Assembly (NCBI RefSeq): GCF_036670015.1
Contig: NZ_CP137636.1
Coordinates: 4,008,501 to 4,072,500 of the forward strand
DNA from: Niallia sp. XMNu-256
Lineage (GTDB): Bacteria > Bacillota > Bacilli > Bacillales > Cytobacillaceae
DNA: 64,000 nucleotides
Direction: 5' to 3'
The notes under the pieces are model-generated. The model was not told where the DNA came from, ran no database searches, and saw only the letters and a list, made by a program, of their open reading frames with translations. Position 1 is the first letter of the stretch. The number at the start of each line of letters is the position of its first letter. Of the stretch, positions 1 through 11,136 are shown piece after piece. Position numbers and translations under genes: made by a program.

Positions 1-581
1 ACATCAATAATTTCTGGTTCTTTTGCTGCATTTTCAATGATGGTACGACCTTTAGCCCGAACCGCTGCTAACATAATATTAATCGTTGCGCCCACACTAA
101 CAACATCCAAGTAAATACGTGCCCCTTTTAACTCATCAGCACGCAAATAAATTGCACCTTGTTCATTGCTTACCTTTGCACCAAGTGCCTCAAAACCTTT
201 TATATGCTGATCGATCGGCCTTGGACCTAGATGGCATCCTCCAGGCAATCCAATAACAGCCTTTTTAAAGCGACCCAACATCGCTCCCATTAAATAGTAG
301 GAAGCACGGAGTTTTTTTACCTTTCCGTTCGGCAAGGGCATGGAAATCATTGTTGAAGGGTCTACGGTCATATCGTTTTCAGTTATATGTACCTTCCCAC
401 CAATTTCTTCAAGCAATCCTTTTAAAATACGGACATCCGAGATATCTGGTAACCCTTCAATTGTTACAGGAGAATCAGCTAATATCGTTGCCGGAATTAA
501 GGCAACCGCACTATTTTTGGCCCCACTGACTCGAACGGTCCCTTTTAATGGATAGCCACCTGCAATCATTAATTTTTCCAT
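1..581 (-). CDS. murZ: UDP-N-acetylglucosamine 1-carboxyvinyltransferase, 3' part outside window
   Basis: Transfers enolpyruvate from PEP to UDP-GlcNAc, the first committed step of peptidoglycan synthesis, in the cytosol. Only the first ~193 residues are in the window; the gene runs off the left edge. The N-terminus reads [14 protein letters not shown], then GAKNS with the Lys22-Asn23 pair that contacts substrate. The loop [14 protein letters not shown] carries Cys116, the residue that binds PEP and is alkylated by fosfomycin. A ribosome site (GGAAGGGAG) lies about 6 nt before the ATG. Bacilli have two MurA paralogues; the following fsa-fbaA-spo0F order is that of the second one (murAB/murZ) in B. 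subtilis, which is why this symbol is chosen. Family is certain, paralogue assignment rests on neighbours. Confidence 0.93.
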   Translation of the reverse strand, partial: MEKLMIAGGYPLKGTVRVSGAKNSAVALIPATILADSPVTIEGLPDISDVRILKGLLEEIGGKVHITENDMTVDPSTMISMPLPNGKVKKLRASYYLMGAMLGRFKKAVIGLPGGCHLGPRPIDQHIKGFEALGAKVSNEQGAIYLRADELKGARIYLDVVSVGATINIMLAAVRAKGRTIIENAAKEPEIID

Positions 582-852
582 CTTGAACTCCCTTCCATGT
601 CTAGTTGTTATCAGTGTCTTATCCAAAATTGACGAAAGCCACATCGTTTTGAGACCTTCGTAAACAAGCAAGAAAGCAAGCAAGACACTGCACAATTAAC
701 TTTTATAAAATGAATAATGGTTGTCTTTCCATCATAGGATATTTAAATGGACTTTATTCAATCTACCTATCCTTTATTTTACACAAAATATACCGTACAG
801 CCATCAAATTGGAAAAATTTTTGAGTAAAAGAAAAAATGGGATTGTATTCGT
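582..852. other. Intergenic region upstream of murZ
   Basis: AT-rich spacer between the murZ start and the fsa terminator. It should hold the murZ promoter on the minus strand, but I could not pick a convincing -35/-10 pair. A short run of near-repeats (aagcaagaaagcaagcaag) sits around 668-686. No open frame with a ribosome site was seen. Confidence 0.4.
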
Positions 853-887
853 GGAAAAGGGCGACTTATCAATGAGCCACCCTTTTT
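853..887 (-). terminator. Probable terminator after fsa
   Basis: On the minus strand AAAAAGGGTGGC pairs with GTCGCCCTTTTCC across a 10-nt loop, with two G-U pairs, 15 nt after the fsa stop. The trailing T run is short, so efficiency is uncertain. Confidence 0.55.
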
Positions 888-901
888 AAAATTGAAACCT
901 T

Positions 902-1546
902 TTAACTACGAGATTTCCAATCAGCTAAGAATGCGTCAATTCCTTGGTCTGTTAATGGATGTTTAAATAATTGCTTTATCACTTTATATGGTGTTGTTGC
1001 AATGTGTGCACCGCGTAATGCAGCGTCCGTAATATGTTGAGGGTGTCTAATGGAAGCAGCAATAATTTCTGTTTCAATATCATGAATCGCAAAAATTTCA
1101 GCGATCGTTGAGATTAAATCTAACCCATTATGACCGATATCATCTAAGCGGCCTAGGAATGGTGATACGTAAGTTGCACCAGCACGAGCGGCAAGCAGAG
1201 CCTGGTTAGCACTGAAAATAAGGGTTACATTTGTCTTAATCCCTTCTTTTGAAAGGGTAGAAACTGCCTTCATTCCGTCTGGAGTCATCGGAATTTTAAC
1301 AGTAATATTTGGGGCAATCGCTGCTAATTCTCGACCTTCTTTAATCATTCCTTCTGCATCAAGGGCGATCACTTCACCACTTACAGAACCTGGTACAAGT
1401 TCAGCAATTTCGCGTAAACGGTCATGGAACGAAATATCTTTCTCCTTTGCTACTAATGACGGATTTGTTGTAACGCCGGAAATAATTCCCAATTCATAAG
1501 CTTCTCTAATTTCGTCCATATTTGCAGTATCGATAAAAAATTTCAT
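902..1546 (-). CDS. fsa: Small transaldolase / fructose-6-phosphate aldolase family
   Basis: Class I aldolase of the short TalC/FSA family (214 aa, the usual length), which moves dihydroxyacetone units in the non-oxidative pentose phosphate pathway. The Schiff-base lysine is in ITVKIPMT (Lys84), the N-terminal MKFFIDTAN and GVTTNPSL strands and the [10 protein letters not shown] motif are all present. Two ATG codons are adjacent; the second is taken because AAAGGGG is then 7 nt away instead of 4, and homologues start M-x-FF-x-DTAN. Neighbours fbaA and murZ match the ywjH locus of B. subtilis. Whether it acts as transaldolase or as F6P aldolase cannot be told from sequence. Confidence 0.92.
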   Translation of the reverse strand: MKFFIDTANMDEIREAYELGIISGVTTNPSLVAKEKDISFHDRLREIAELVPGSVSGEVIALDAEGMIKEGRELAAIAPNITVKIPMTPDGMKAVSTLSKEGIKTNVTLIFSANQALLAARAGATYVSPFLGRLDDIGHNGLDLISTIAEIFAIHDIETEIIAASIRHPQHITDAALRGAHIATTPYKVIKQLFKHPLTDQGIDAFLADWKSRS

Positions 1547-1664
1547 CATTATACCCCTTTCGCGATTAAAAAGTAATTACATTTTCCGGATCTTCTTGTG
1601 GAAGATCTTATCTTATATGCCAAATGCCTTGTCGTATTTTCAGTCGCAATGAAATTAATACAGC

Positions 1665-1691
1665 TAAAACCGCCTCCATTAAGGCGGTTTC
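1665..1691 (-). terminator. Terminator after fbaA
   Basis: AAACCGCC and GGCGGTTT form a perfect 8-bp stem with a 7-8 nt loop, 10 nt beyond the fbaA stop, followed on the minus strand by a short T run. It separates fbaA from fsa. Confidence 0.75.
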
Positions 1692-1700
1692 AAAAGTATT

Positions 1701-2558
1701 TTAAGCTTTCCCTACAGAACCAAATTCTTTCATTTTTCCAATAACCGTTTCTTTAATTGTTTCACGCATTGGTCCTAAGTATTTACGTGGATCGTATACA
1801 TCAGGATCTTTGGCTAATAATTCACGAACGGTTTTCGTTGAAGCCATTTGATTTTCAGTATTTACATTAATTTTTGCAGTACCTAAAGAAATCGCTCTCT
1901 GGATATCTTTAGTTGGGATTCCTGTGCCACCATGAAGAACTAGTGGGATACCTGTTAGATTCCCAATCTCCTCCATTTCAGCAAATCCTAGATTAGGTTC
2001 GCCCTTATACGGACCATGAACAGATCCTAATGCTGGCGCTAATGTATCAATTTTTGTACGTTCTACAAGTTCTTTACATTCTTGTGGATTCGCATAAATA
2101 ACTCCGTCTGCCACTACATCATCTTCTTGTCCACCGACTGTACCTAGCTCAGCCTCAACAGAAACCCCTTTTGAATGGGCATATTCGACTACTTTTGCCG
2201 TAGTTTCTACATTTTCCTCAAAAGGATGATGAGATGCATCAATCATAACAGACGTGAAACCAGCGTCTACCGCTTCTTTACATTTTTCAAAACTTGAACC
2301 ATGATCCAAGTGAATTGCAACCGGAACTGTAATATTGTAGTCTTCCATTAAACCTTCAACCATTTTTACAACTGTTTTGAAACCGCCTATATAGCGTCCA
2401 GCACCTTCAGAAACACCTAAAATGACTGGTGACTTTTGATCCTCAGCAGCTTGAAGGATCGCTTGCGCGTATTCGAGGTTGTTGATGTTAAATTGGCCAA
2501 CTGCATAGCCTTCTGATTTTGCTTTATTAAGCATGTCAGTCATAGAAACTAATGGCAT
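1701..2558 (-). CDS. fbaA: Class II fructose-1,6-bisphosphate aldolase
   Basis: Zinc-dependent aldolase that splits fructose-1,6-bisphosphate to DHAP and glyceraldehyde-3-phosphate in glycolysis and runs in reverse in gluconeogenesis. 285 aa, the normal class II length. Zinc and catalytic signatures are visible: AIHLDHGSS (Asp85, His86), [10 protein letters not shown], and VLHGGTGIP. The longest frame starts 27 codons upstream, but [10 protein letters not shown] is the family N-terminus and is preceded by GGGAGGAACTATT, so the ATG at 2558 is used. It lies between spo0F and fsa as in B. subtilis and has its own terminator. Confidence 0.97.
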   Translation of the reverse strand: MPLVSMTDMLNKAKSEGYAVGQFNINNLEYAQAILQAAEDQKSPVILGVSEGAGRYIGGFKTVVKMVEGLMEDYNITVPVAIHLDHGSSFEKCKEAVDAGFTSVMIDASHHPFEENVETTAKVVEYAHSKGVSVEAELGTVGGQEDDVVADGVIYANPQECKELVERTKIDTLAPALGSVHGPYKGEPNLGFAEMEEIGNLTGIPLVLHGGTGIPTKDIQRAISLGTAKINVNTENQMASTKTVRELLAKDPDVYDPRKYLGPMRETIKETVIGKMKEFGSVGKA

Positions 2559-2781
2559 AATAGTTCCTCCCTTTTGTATGTAAAAAGTATTTCCATATGG
2601 CTGTTCGTTTTTAGTTTTTAGTTTTTCTATTAGGTTCAACTATTATGTAGTTTCCCTAATTTATATAAAAACTATTAAACAAATCCATTTGGAAAGTCCT
2701 CTTGTATCATATCAAAATAATCCCATAATTGCTATTGACAGCGGGAAAATAAGTGATTTTGGAAGTTTCTATTATTTTATC

Positions 2782-2960
2782 AGGCTTGACGGACAGTGAG
2801 GCTTCCACCTCAGGATTCTAAGTATAACTTCATTCAGCAGAATTCCCCGCCTCTATAAGCGGGGGAATAAAAGCAAAATGTTTTTGTCATTCAATGGGGG
2901 TTCAAACCCCGGCTGAAAAGTTAAGCCTCCGGCAGATGCCACGGATGGAAGTTTCACTTA
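2782..2960 (+). repeat. E1 intergenic repeat with an E2 cassette inside
   Basis: The left 40 bp (GGCTTGACGGACAGTGAGG ... GATTCTAAG) match the left end of the E1 repeats at 29131, 30241 and 56919, and the last bases (GGATGGAAGTTTCACTT) match the E1 right end. The middle is not the usual E1 core but an E2-type unit: TAACTTCATTCAGC, a GC hairpin (CCCCGCCTCTATAAGCGGGG), then GTTAAGCCTCCGGCAGATG. It fills the fbaA-spo0F spacer. No gene is seen in it. Confidence 0.7.
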
Positions 2961-2992
2961 ATTGTTTGTAGTTTTGTTTAACAAGAATGGGT

Positions 2993-3361
2993 TTAGACAG
3001 GTTGGGTTAAATATTTCTTCACTGCCTCACGAATTTCTACGATATCAAACGGTTTCGCAAAATGAGTCATGGCCCCTAAGTCCATTGCCTCTTGGATCAT
3101 ATCTAATTCACCATAAGCGGTCATAATTATGACTTTCATATCTGGATGAATGGCTTTCACCCTTTTTAATATTTCAATCCCGTCCATACCAGGTATTTTC
3201 ATATCCAAAAGAATTAAATCCGGAACATTTTCTTGAACGATTTCTAAGGCTTGCAGTCCATTTGCAGCTTGATAAGTATCATAGCCCTCTTTTTGTAAAA
3301 CTTCATTAAGAAGAATCCTAATTCCATACTGATCATCTACGATAAGGATCTTTTTTCCCAT
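2993..3361 (-). CDS. spo0F: Sporulation phosphorelay response regulator Spo0F
   Basis: Single-domain receiver (122 aa) that takes phosphate from the sporulation kinases and passes it to Spo0B, hence to Spo0A. The acidic pocket Asp9-Asp10 (LIVDDQYG), the phosphorylated Asp53 ([11 protein letters not shown]), Thr81 (MTAYGE) and Lys103 (FAKPFD) are all present, numbered one lower than in B. subtilis. No output domain follows. Ribosome site GAGGTGG is 6 nt before the ATG. Neighbours fbaA and divergent ywjG are conserved. A SigH-like promoter is seen upstream. Its presence shows the organism enters sporulation by the standard phosphorelay. Confidence 0.97.
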   Translation of the reverse strand: MGKKILIVDDQYGIRILLNEVLQKEGYDTYQAANGLQALEIVQENVPDLILLDMKIPGMDGIEILKRVKAIHPDMKVIIMTAYGELDMIQEAMDLGAMTHFAKPFDIVEIREAVKKYLTQPV

Positions 3362-3494
3362 TTTGCCACCTCTTCATTTGAATGGTATCCACCATATTTT
3401 TTTATCAATGCCCAATGTATCCTGGACTTTTAACTAATTTTATACTAAATTGCTTAAGTAATTATCTTTACATCGATATCTTTGCACTCTAAAT

Positions 3495-3521
3495 ATTTCT
3501 ATATTTGACATATGAAATCCT
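3495..3521 (-). promoter_or_regulatory. SigH-like promoter of spo0F
   Basis: On the minus strand AGGATTT (3521-3515) is followed after 14 nt by AGAAAT (3500-3495), close to the SigH pattern AGGAWWT-N12-14-RGAAT. B. subtilis spo0F is known to use SigH. It lies about 135 nt before the start codon; the fit of the -10 is imperfect. Confidence 0.45.
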
Positions 3522-3628
3522 TCTTTTCCTCTTAGGTAAATTTAGGTTGGTTATTCTTGTCAATATGTCATACTATTTGCGAAGTTTTATTTAAATGTAA
3601 CACACAATTCTTGTTTGGAGGAGATTTT

Positions 3629-4168
3629 TTGTTAAAAATGTTCACAACTCAGCTTAGCGGGATTTTTACATCGATTATGGACAAACATCAAGATTCCATA
3701 GAAGATAGTGCTCGTTTGTTGTCACAAGCCATTGTTGCTGGTGGGAACATTTATGTATTTGGTACAGATGAAATGCAGGCAATTACAAGCGAGGCGCTTT
3801 CTGGAGCTGAACCGCTTCAACATGCGGTTTCCCTTCAAGAGCCAAACAAGTTGGAGTCCATCTCTTCGGTCGATCGGGTGCTTCTTGTGACGCGATCTAG
3901 TCATCAGGCTGACGCTCTTTCCCTCGCAAAGCAACTCCATGAAAGAAACATTCCATTTGTGTCTATAGCTGCTACAAATGGTGAAGGAGAATCAATTACT
4001 GATTTTGCCGAGGTTCATATTGAACTTCCCTTAAAAAAAGGTTTGATCCCCACTGATGATGGCACCCGCACAGGCCTTCCTTTTTCAATGGTCGGTTTGT
4101 ATGTGTATTATGGCATAAAGTTTACGATTGATGAGATTATTCGGGAGTTGGAGGAGGACTTGGAGTAG
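3629..4168 (+). CDS. ywjG: DUF2529 family protein YwjG
   Basis: 179-aa cytosolic protein of the DUF2529 family found next to pyrG in Bacilli; its role is not known. The fold looks like a SIS-type sugar-phosphate binding domain: GGNIYVFGTDEMQAI, VLLVTRSSHQADAL and a VSIAATNGEGES stretch are spaced as in SIS proteins, which is inference. The frame is open further upstream, but GGAGGAG sits 5 nt before a TTG at 3629 that gives MLKMFTTQLSGIF, matching the family start. It is transcribed away from spo0F and toward pyrG. Confidence 0.85.
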   Translation: MLKMFTTQLSGIFTSIMDKHQDSIEDSARLLSQAIVAGGNIYVFGTDEMQAITSEALSGAEPLQHAVSLQEPNKLESISSVDRVLLVTRSSHQADALSLAKQLHERNIPFVSIAATNGEGESITDFAEVHIELPLKKGLIPTDDGTRTGLPFSMVGLYVYYGIKFTIDEIIRELEEDLE

Positions 4169-4286
4169 GTTGATTTGCTGCGAAGTGTGCATTGACTTTG
4201 GGTTTAGCAAAAAAAATGCTAAGATTCATTCCTGTGCTGGATGGATCCGTTCATCACAGCAAACTTTCTTGTTTACTGATGAGGTT

Positions 4287-4510
4287 GCTGTTATCCCTCA
4301 ACAGATAACGGCAACTTTCCGGTTGGTCCCTTGGTTTTGCTGTTATCCCTCAACCGATAACAGCTACTTTCCCATGCTTCTCCTGGTTTTGCTGTTATCC
4401 CTCAACCGATAACAGCAACTTTCACGTGCTTCCCCTGATTTTGCTGTTATCTCTCACCCAATAACCGCAACTTCCCTTGCCTCTAGCATAAAATGCGGTT
4501 ATCACTACCT
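4287..4510. repeat. 52-bp tandem array, five units (family A)
   Basis: The 9-mer GCTGTTATC (or GCGGTTATC in the last unit) begins at 4287, 4339, 4391, 4443 and 4495, an exact 52-bp period. Most units contain the inverted repeat GCTGTTATC-N8-GATAACAGC, so each can form a hairpin. The array fills the gap between the convergent ywjG and pyrG. A related array with the same period is at 24494. Function unknown. Confidence 0.85.
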
Positions 4511-4548
4511 CTTCTCAGAAATATCCCTTTCATCGACCCGCCAAAATA

Positions 4549-4587
4549 AAAAAAGCTGATCCACTTCGATAAGCGGTCAGCTTTTTT
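4549..4587. terminator. Bidirectional terminator between ywjG and pyrG
   Basis: AAAAAAGCTGA-TCC and GG-TCAGCTTTTTT form a stem around a 12-nt loop with A/T runs on both sides, 9 nt beyond the pyrG stop. It can end transcription from both strands. Confidence 0.85.
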
Positions 4588-4595
4588 ATCTATTC

Positions 4596-6236
<1,641 letters not shown>

Positions 6237-6301
6237 TCACTCTATTTAAATAAGTAAATTGATAAGGTGTCTCAGTATGCCAATTTTTGACATAACGATA
6301 T

Positions 6302-6476
6302 AAAATGAACCTTCCATCAGCGGGGTGTCCTTCCCTCTCTGATGGATAGTTGAGGCCAGCAGCATGCTGGTCACGCAGACGTTGCCGTAGGCGTATTTAG
6401 TCTGTGTTCAACTTTCGGGTTTTTACGGAGAGTTGATCTCCCAGCAATCTTAAAAAGGGAAGTCTTGCTGACCGTT
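6302..6476 (-). repeat. E1 repeat in the pyrG leader
   Basis: Reading + strand: CTTCCATCAGCGGGG, CTGATGGATAGTTGAGG, CCAGCAGCATGCTGG, CACGCAGACGTTGCCG, AGTCTGTGTTCAACTTTCGG and GTCTTGCTGACCGTTAA, in the same order as the E1 copy at 28535. It sits after the attenuator and before the pyrG ribosome site, so it is transcribed as part of the pyrG message and can form several hairpins there. Confidence 0.7.
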
Positions 6477-6490
6477 AAAACGCGGAAATA

Positions 6491-6532
6491 AAAATAAAAA
6501 CGCTCCACTTACTTTTCTAAGTAAGGGAGCGC
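6491..6532 (-). terminator. pyrG leader attenuator (also after rpoE)
   Basis: Minus strand: GCGCTCCCTTACTT-AGAA-AAGTAAGTGGAGCG, a long stem, followed by TTTTTATTTTTAT. In B. subtilis the 5' arm of the pyrG attenuator contains a CU-rich target; extra G residues added at the transcript start when CTP is low pair with it and block termination. Here the arm holds CTCCCTT, the expected target. It also can end read-through from rpoE. Confidence 0.85.
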
Positions 6533-6562
6533 TACTCTTCTAAAATGAATGATCTCCGTTAA

Positions 6563-6604
6563 GAGCCCAAAAAGTATTCTACAAGTATAGAATCAAAAAG
6601 TCAA
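6563..6604 (-). promoter_or_regulatory. pyrG promoter with GGGC start for CTP-sensing slippage
   Basis: TTGACT (6604-6599), a 17-nt spacer, TAGAAT (6581-6576), then 7 nt and GGGCTC (6568-6563). This is a near-consensus SigA promoter followed by the GGGC initiation sequence needed for reiterative G addition in B. subtilis pyrG. The transcript starts about 36 nt before the attenuator stem. Confidence 0.85.
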
Positions 6605-6622
6605 GACGTAATTGGAAGGACC

Positions 6623-7213
6623 TTATTTTTCCTCTTCTGGTTCAAGATCCTCTTCTTCCTCGTCTATTTCAAATTCATCTTCTTCAAGATCTTCATCGAT
6701 TTCTAGATCCTCATCTAGGTCATCGTCAAGTTCATCATCAATTTCTTCTAAATCTTCGTCAATTTCTTCTTCTTCTAAATCATCATCCAGATCTTCTAAA
6801 TCCTCGTCATCAAGATCATCATCAAGTAAGTCTTCTGGATCATCAAAACCTTCAACTTCTTCTTCTAAATCATCATCAAATCCAAGATCGTCATCCACGA
6901 CTTTCTTAGCTTTCTTCTTCTTCTTCGCTTTGACAGGATTTACAATTTCTTCAGTCACTTGGTCAACTGGATACCAAACTCTTAGTCCCCATTGATTTTC
7001 ACCAAGGCTTAAAAAACGGCCATCTATATTTAATTCCGTATAAAATTGGGCAATTTTCGATCTAATTTCCTCATCTGTCGTCCCACGGAGTTTCTTTAAT
7101 TCTTCAACGATCTCTACAAACGGTGTCGCTTGTTTCTTTTCAGCCAAAACTTCGTACGCAATCTCTATTAAAGACATTTCAGACAATTCTTCCTTTGAGT
7201 ATTGTACACTCAA
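6623..7213 (-). CDS. rpoE: DNA-directed RNA polymerase delta subunit
   Basis: Accessory subunit of Gram-positive RNA polymerase that speeds enzyme recycling and tightens initiation specificity. The N-terminal ~90 residues form the HARE-type winged domain (EMSLIEIAYEVL, IAQFYTELNIDGRFLSLGENQWGLR). Then a Lys patch (VKAKKKKKAKK) leads to a C-terminal tail of about 90 residues made almost only of Asp and Glu, as expected. The longest frame begins GTG at 7222, but that codon touches the AAAGGAA site; a TTG at 7213 is 10 nt away and gives MSVQYSKEEL, like the B. subtilis start. Either start is possible. It is followed by the pyrG promoter within about 20 nt. Confidence 0.95.
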   Translation of the reverse strand: MSVQYSKEELSEMSLIEIAYEVLAEKKQATPFVEIVEELKKLRGTTDEEIRSKIAQFYTELNIDGRFLSLGENQWGLRVWYPVDQVTEEIVNPVKAKKKKKAKKVVDDDLGFDDDLEEEVEGFDDPEDLLDDDLDDEDLEDLDDDLEEEEIDEDLEEIDDELDDDLDEDLEIDEDLEEDEFEIDEEEEDLEPEEEK

Positions 7214-7404
7214 GACCCGCACTTCCTTTCTCTCTACTACTACCTAATCAAATTGATTTGTGCTCGGATTCATATTTGCACTCGAGCGATCAATGTATCC
7301 GCTAGATGCTTATTAAAATATACAATGAAAACGATAAATAATCTATTCGCTAAAATACATATTCTTCATTATAAACAAATACTTGGGGTTTATGCTAGTT
7401 TTAG

Positions 7405-7581
7405 TCAGAGATTCTCCCGCTTATTTCTATTTTTTTGCAAATTCTTTTTCGCATATAGAAAAAAATATATAGATAGGAGTGAAAAAGGGATCGCACCTAG
7501 TTGTTTATTGTACAAATAATAGGTTAACGCACCTACCGCTATCCAGATGAGTATGATCCAAAACCATTTCAAGCCGTTCAC
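7405..7581 (-). CDS. Small membrane protein, unknown
   Basis: A 58-residue frame with GTG start, preceded at 3 nt by GAGGAA. It reads VNGLKWFWIILIWIAVGAL, a clear membrane helix, then a short linker, a second hydrophobic stretch LGAIPFSLLSIYFFLYA, and a basic tail (KKNLQKNRNKR). Two helices with a positive C-terminus suggest a small inner-membrane protein with an inward tail. I do not recognise the family. It lies alone in the rpoE-icmF gap, below the size usually called, and no promoter was identified. It could be a chance frame, though the ribosome site and helix pattern argue for a gene. Confidence 0.5.
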   Translation of the reverse strand: MNGLKWFWIILIWIAVGALTYYLYNKQLGAIPFSLLSIYFFLYAKKNLQKNRNKRENL

Positions 7582-7596
7582 TTCTTCCTCAATAAT

Positions 7597-7693
7597 TTAA
7601 CTTCATTCAGCATATTCACAAATAAGATTTTCCGATTTAATGGGGAGTACCGGCTGCGGCTGAATGAAGTTAAGCCTCCGACGGATGCCACGA
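7597..7693 (+). repeat. E2 intergenic repeat
   Basis: Begins TTAACTTCATTCAGC and later has the inverted copy GGCTGAATGAAGTTAA followed by GCCTCCGACGGATGCCACG, the signature also seen at 2930 and, in reverse, at 14276. The following 7694-7866 contains further stems (GACGAAGGACAGGACATCCTCGTC; CCAGTGCC...GGCACTGG) up to the icmF stop and may be part of the same element or the icmF 3' end. Confidence 0.6.
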
Positions 7694-7866
7694 ATTTGTT
7701 AAATCATACTTATTAAGCAAGCTCGACGAAGGACAGGACATCCTCGTCAGACTAGCATGAAGATGTAACTCGCTTTGTAGCGTGATAAAAAATTTGTTCT
7801 GTTTGTTCAAGCGGAGACCATAGACATCCAGTGCCCATTGTTTAGGCACTGGGGATGAAAAGGATG

Positions 7867-10800
7867 CTACATATTTCGCCGATACTGCCCTCCTACCTCA
7901 TATAGAGCTGACGTTATTTGTCCGAGACTTGCCACCTTTACTGTCTCCATAAGTTGAGCAAAAATGTTGCCGCCGGAAAGAGCCGTTTCTTTCAGCTTGC
8001 GTAAGGCCGCTTCCGCCTCACGTTCATGCCTTTTCTGAAATTCCTTTAAATGTCTGATTTGTGCGTCCTTCTCTTCTTCTGTCGCCCGCGCCAGCGGCAT
8101 CCCGTCTATTTCTTCATGTGCACGTGGATCGGGATTCGTATACATATTGACTCCTATAATCGGCAATTCTCCTGTATGTTTTAATGTTTCATAATACATC
8201 GATTCCTCTTGGATTTTCCCACGTTGGTATTGCGTTTCCATCGCACCGAGAACCCCGCCGCGAATGTCTAATCGCTCAAATTCTTGAAGGACTGCTTCTT
8301 CTACTAAATCGGTCAATTCTTCAATAATGAATGAACCTTGTAACGGGTTTTCATTTTTCGTTAATCCATGTTCCTTCGTAATAATCATTTGAATCGCCAT
8401 CGCCCGCCTGACAGATCCCTCTGTTGGAGTCGTTATCGCTTCATCATATGCATTTGTATGCAAGGAATTACAATGGTCATGGAGAGCCATTAACGCCTGC
8501 AACGTCGTGCGGATGTCGTTAAAATCCATTTCCTGTGCGTGAAGGGAGCGGCCGGATGTTTGAATATGATATTTCAATTTTTGACTTCTTTCATTGGCTC
8601 CATACCTATCCCGCATGACAATCGCCCAAATTCTCCGTGCAACCCGTCCAATCACTGTGTACTCCGGATCCAAACCATTGGAGAAAAAGAAGGACAGATT
8701 GGGTGCAAAATCATCAATTTTCATGCCCCTGCTTAAATAATATTCCACATAGGTGAACCCGTTTGCTAGCGTAAAGGCCAGCTGGGTAATTGGATTCGCC
8801 CCTGCTTCTGCTATATGATAACCAGAAATCGAGACAGAATAATAATTGCGTACCCGGTGATCAATAAAATACTGTTGAATATCTCCCATCATCCGCAAGG
8901 CAAATTCCGTTGAAAAAATACACGTATTCTGGCCTTGGTCTTCTTTTAAAATATCCGCCTGCACGGTGCCTCTCACAATCTTCAAGGTGTCAGCCCTCAC
9001 CTTTTCCTTCTCAGATAAGGTTAGCGGCCGACCAAGCGTTTCTTCTTGTTTTTCGATTTGCCCGTCAATCGCTGTATTTAGAAACATCGCCAAGATAATG
9101 GGCGCTGGTCCATTAATGGTCATGGAAACAGATGTCTGTGGATCGCATAAATCAAAACCATGATACAGCTTTTTCATATCATCTAAAGTTGGAATGCTCA
9201 CACCGCTTTCTCCAACTTTTCCGTAAACATCTCGTCGCTCGGCTGGATCCTCTCCATATAATGTAACAGAATCAAACGCTGTACTTAACCGTTTTGCAGG
9301 ATCATCCTTTGATAAAAAGTGGAAGCGGCGATTCGTTCGTTCTGGGGTGCCCTCCCCGGCAAATTGGCGCTTCGGATCCTCCCCTTCTCGTTTAAATGGA
9401 AAAACGCCCGCTGTGTATGGAAAGGACCCTGGCACATTTTCCCGGTAAACCCACCGAAGAATTTCACCATAATCTTGATACTTTGGCAAAGTTATTTTAG
9501 GAATACGTAACCCCGATAAAGACTTCGTCTTGAGGGGAGTTGCGATTTCCTTGTCACGAATCTTTGTGACAAACGTTTCGTTCGCATACCTATCTTTTAC
9601 GTTATTCCATTCCTGTAAAATTTTTATTGACTCAGGACTTAACTGCTCAAGGATTTGTTTCTTTAAATATTCTAGATAAGTTACGATATTTCCTTTGACG
9701 TTTTCATCCCCGTCCTCATTCACTTCTGTAATGGCCCCTTCGATTCTAAACAATCTTCTTGCCAGTTCGGTCTGTTCATCCACTTTTTGATGGTAAGTAC
9801 GAATGGTTTGGACAATTTCCCGCAAATAATTTTGCCGCTTATTTGGAATAATCGTAGGTTGTCTCGTAACTTCCTCTTTTTTTGTAAAATGGGATTTCCA
9901 GTCCAACCCTAATTTTTTATTCATCATTTCAATACTTGCTGAAAATAAGGAATTCACCCCTGGATCATGAAATTGGCTGGCAATCGTTCCATAGACTGGC
10001 ATGTCTTCAAGCCTCTTGTCAAACAGTCCATGACTGCGTTGATATTGTTTACGGACTTGCCTTCTAGCATCTTCAGACCCTTGCCGATCAAACTTATTAA
10101 TAACAACACAATCAGCAAAATCAATCATATCGACTTTTTCCAACTGAGAGGGAGCACCAAATTCATTTGTCATCACATACAAGGATAAATCGCAGAAATC
10201 GGTAATCGCTGCATCGCCTTGACCAATTCCACTCGTCTCAACGATGATTAAATCAAATCCGGCTCCTTTCACAATGTGAAGCGCATCCCCTATCGCTGGG
10301 GAAAGTTCTGAGCGCGATGTTCTTGTCGCTAAGCTTCTCATAAAGATTTGGGGAGAATGAATGGCATTCATTCGGATCCGATCTCCTAACAGCGCACCCC
10401 CCGTTTTCTGTTTCGTTGGATCAATCGATAAAATCGCAATCGTTTTTTGTGGGAATTGTTGAAGAAAGCGGCGTACCCATTCATCGGTTAAGGAACTTTT
10501 TCCCGCTCCTCCTGTTCCGGTTATGCCAATAATCGGGATTATTTTCTCACTCGGTTGGATTTTTTCTAACAATGCTTTCACTTTAGAGTGTAGAGGTTTT
10601 TCTGGCTGTTCGGCCATGGTGATAAGTCTTGCAATGGTTTGTTGAGACCCTTGAGGTGATAATGAGTGGATATCAAGTTCGATTGGTAGGGAGGTCAGGG
10701 AAAAATCACATTCACGGATCATGTCATTAATCATCCCCTGAAGGCCTAAACGACGGCCATCTTCAGGGGAAAAAATACGGGAAACACCATAATCATGAAG

Positions 10801-11136
10801 GAGCTTTCGTTCTTGAGGGATAATTACACCGCCACCTCCTCCAAACACGCGAATATGACCCGCTCCTCTTTCACGTAATAAATCAACCATGTATTTGAAA
10901 TATTCCACATGGCCGCCTTGGTAGGAAGAAACCGCAATTCCGTGGACATCTTCTTGAATGGCGGTTATGACCACCTCCTCGACCGAACGATTATGACCGA
11001 GGTGGATCACCTCCACACCGCTCGCCTGCAAAATTCTCCTCATAATATTGATGGAGGCATCATGCCCATCAAACAAGCTTGATGCTGTAACAAACCGAAT
11101 CTTGTTTTTAGGTTTATATAAACATCCGCTCCCCAT
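7867..11136 (-). CDS. icmF: Fused isobutyryl-CoA mutase IcmF
   Basis: Adenosylcobalamin enzyme that interconverts isobutyryl-CoA and n-butyryl-CoA (some homologues also isovaleryl/pivalyl-CoA). 1089 aa, normal for the fusion. Domains in order: B12-binding Rossmann domain (residues ~10-150; base-off motif [12 protein letters not shown] at 23-34), a MeaB-type GTPase chaperone (~200-420; P-loop [14 protein letters not shown]), a linker, and the TIM-barrel acyl-CoA mutase (~550-1080; [67 protein letters not shown]). RBS AAAGGAGAGCAAA precedes the ATG, which overlaps the end of tetR by 23 nt, so the two are co-transcribed. With two acyl-CoA dehydrogenases, hbd and mmgA it would link branched to straight C4 metabolism. 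Needs cobalamin. Confidence 0.96.
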   Translation of the reverse strand: MGSGCLYKPKNKIRFVTASSLFDGHDASINIMRRILQASGVEVIHLGHNRSVEEVVITAIQEDVHGIAVSSYQGGHVEYFKYMVDLLRERGAGHIRVFGGGGGVIIPQERKLLHDYGVSRIFSPEDGRRLGLQGMINDMIRECDFSLTSLPIELDIHSLSPQGSQQTIARLITMAEQPEKPLHSKVKALLEKIQPSEKIIPIIGITGTGGAGKSSLTDEWVRRFLQQFPQKTIAILSIDPTKQKTGGALLGDRIRMNAIHSPQIFMRSLATRTSRSELSPAIGDALHIVKGAGFDLIIVETSGIGQGDAAITDFCDLSLYVMTNEFGAPSQLEKVDMIDFADCVVINKFDRQGSEDARRQVRKQYQRSHGLFDKRLEDMPVYGTIASQFHDPGVNSLFSASIEMMNKKLGLDWKSHFTKKEEVTRQPTIIPNKRQNYLREIVQTIRTYHQKVDEQTELARRLFRIEGAITEVNEDGDENVKGNIVTYLEYLKKQILEQLSPESIKILQEWNNVKDRYANETFVTKIRDKEIATPLKTKSLSGLRIPKITLPKYQDYGEILRWVYRENVPGSFPYTAGVFPFKREGEDPKRQFAGEGTPERTNRRFHFLSKDDPAKRLSTAFDSVTLYGEDPAERRDVYGKVGESGVSIPTLDDMKKLYHGFDLCDPQTSVSMTINGPAPIILAMFLNTAIDGQIEKQEETLGRPLTLSEKEKVRADTLKIVRGTVQADILKEDQGQNTCIFSTEFALRMMGDIQQYFIDHRVRNYYSVSISGYHIAEAGANPITQLAFTLANGFTYVEYYLSRGMKIDDFAPNLSFFFSNGLDPEYTVIGRVARRIWAIVMRDRYGANERSQKLKYHIQTSGRSLHAQEMDFNDIRTTLQALMALHDHCNSLHTNAYDEAITTPTEGSVRRAMAIQMIITKEHGLTKNENPLQGSFIIEELTDLVEEAVLQEFERLDIRGGVLGAMETQYQRGKIQEESMYYETLKHTGELPIIGVNMYTNPDPRAHEEIDGMPLARATEEEKDAQIRHLKEFQKRHEREAEAALRKLKETALSGGNIFAQLMETVKVASLGQITSALYEVGGQYRRNM

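Noticed and set aside
2840-2905. IS200/IS605 right end (GC hairpin plus TCATTCAA)
   Set aside because: The hairpin is suggestive but there is no tnpA or tnpB nearby, no matching left end and no clear target site, so only a repeat is reported.
4287-4510. CRISPR array at the 52-bp or 21-bp repeats
   Set aside because: Units are similar along their whole length and have no unique spacers; no cas genes are in the window.
6612-6995. Serine-rich open frame on the + strand
   Set aside because: It is the antisense of the Asp/Glu-rich tail of rpoE (GAT/GAA codons give Ser/Phe-rich frames in reverse).
7202-7519. 105-aa + strand open frame in the rpoE-icmF gap
   Set aside because: No ribosome site, odd composition, and it overlaps the rpoE promoter side and the better-supported minus-strand small gene at 7405-7581.
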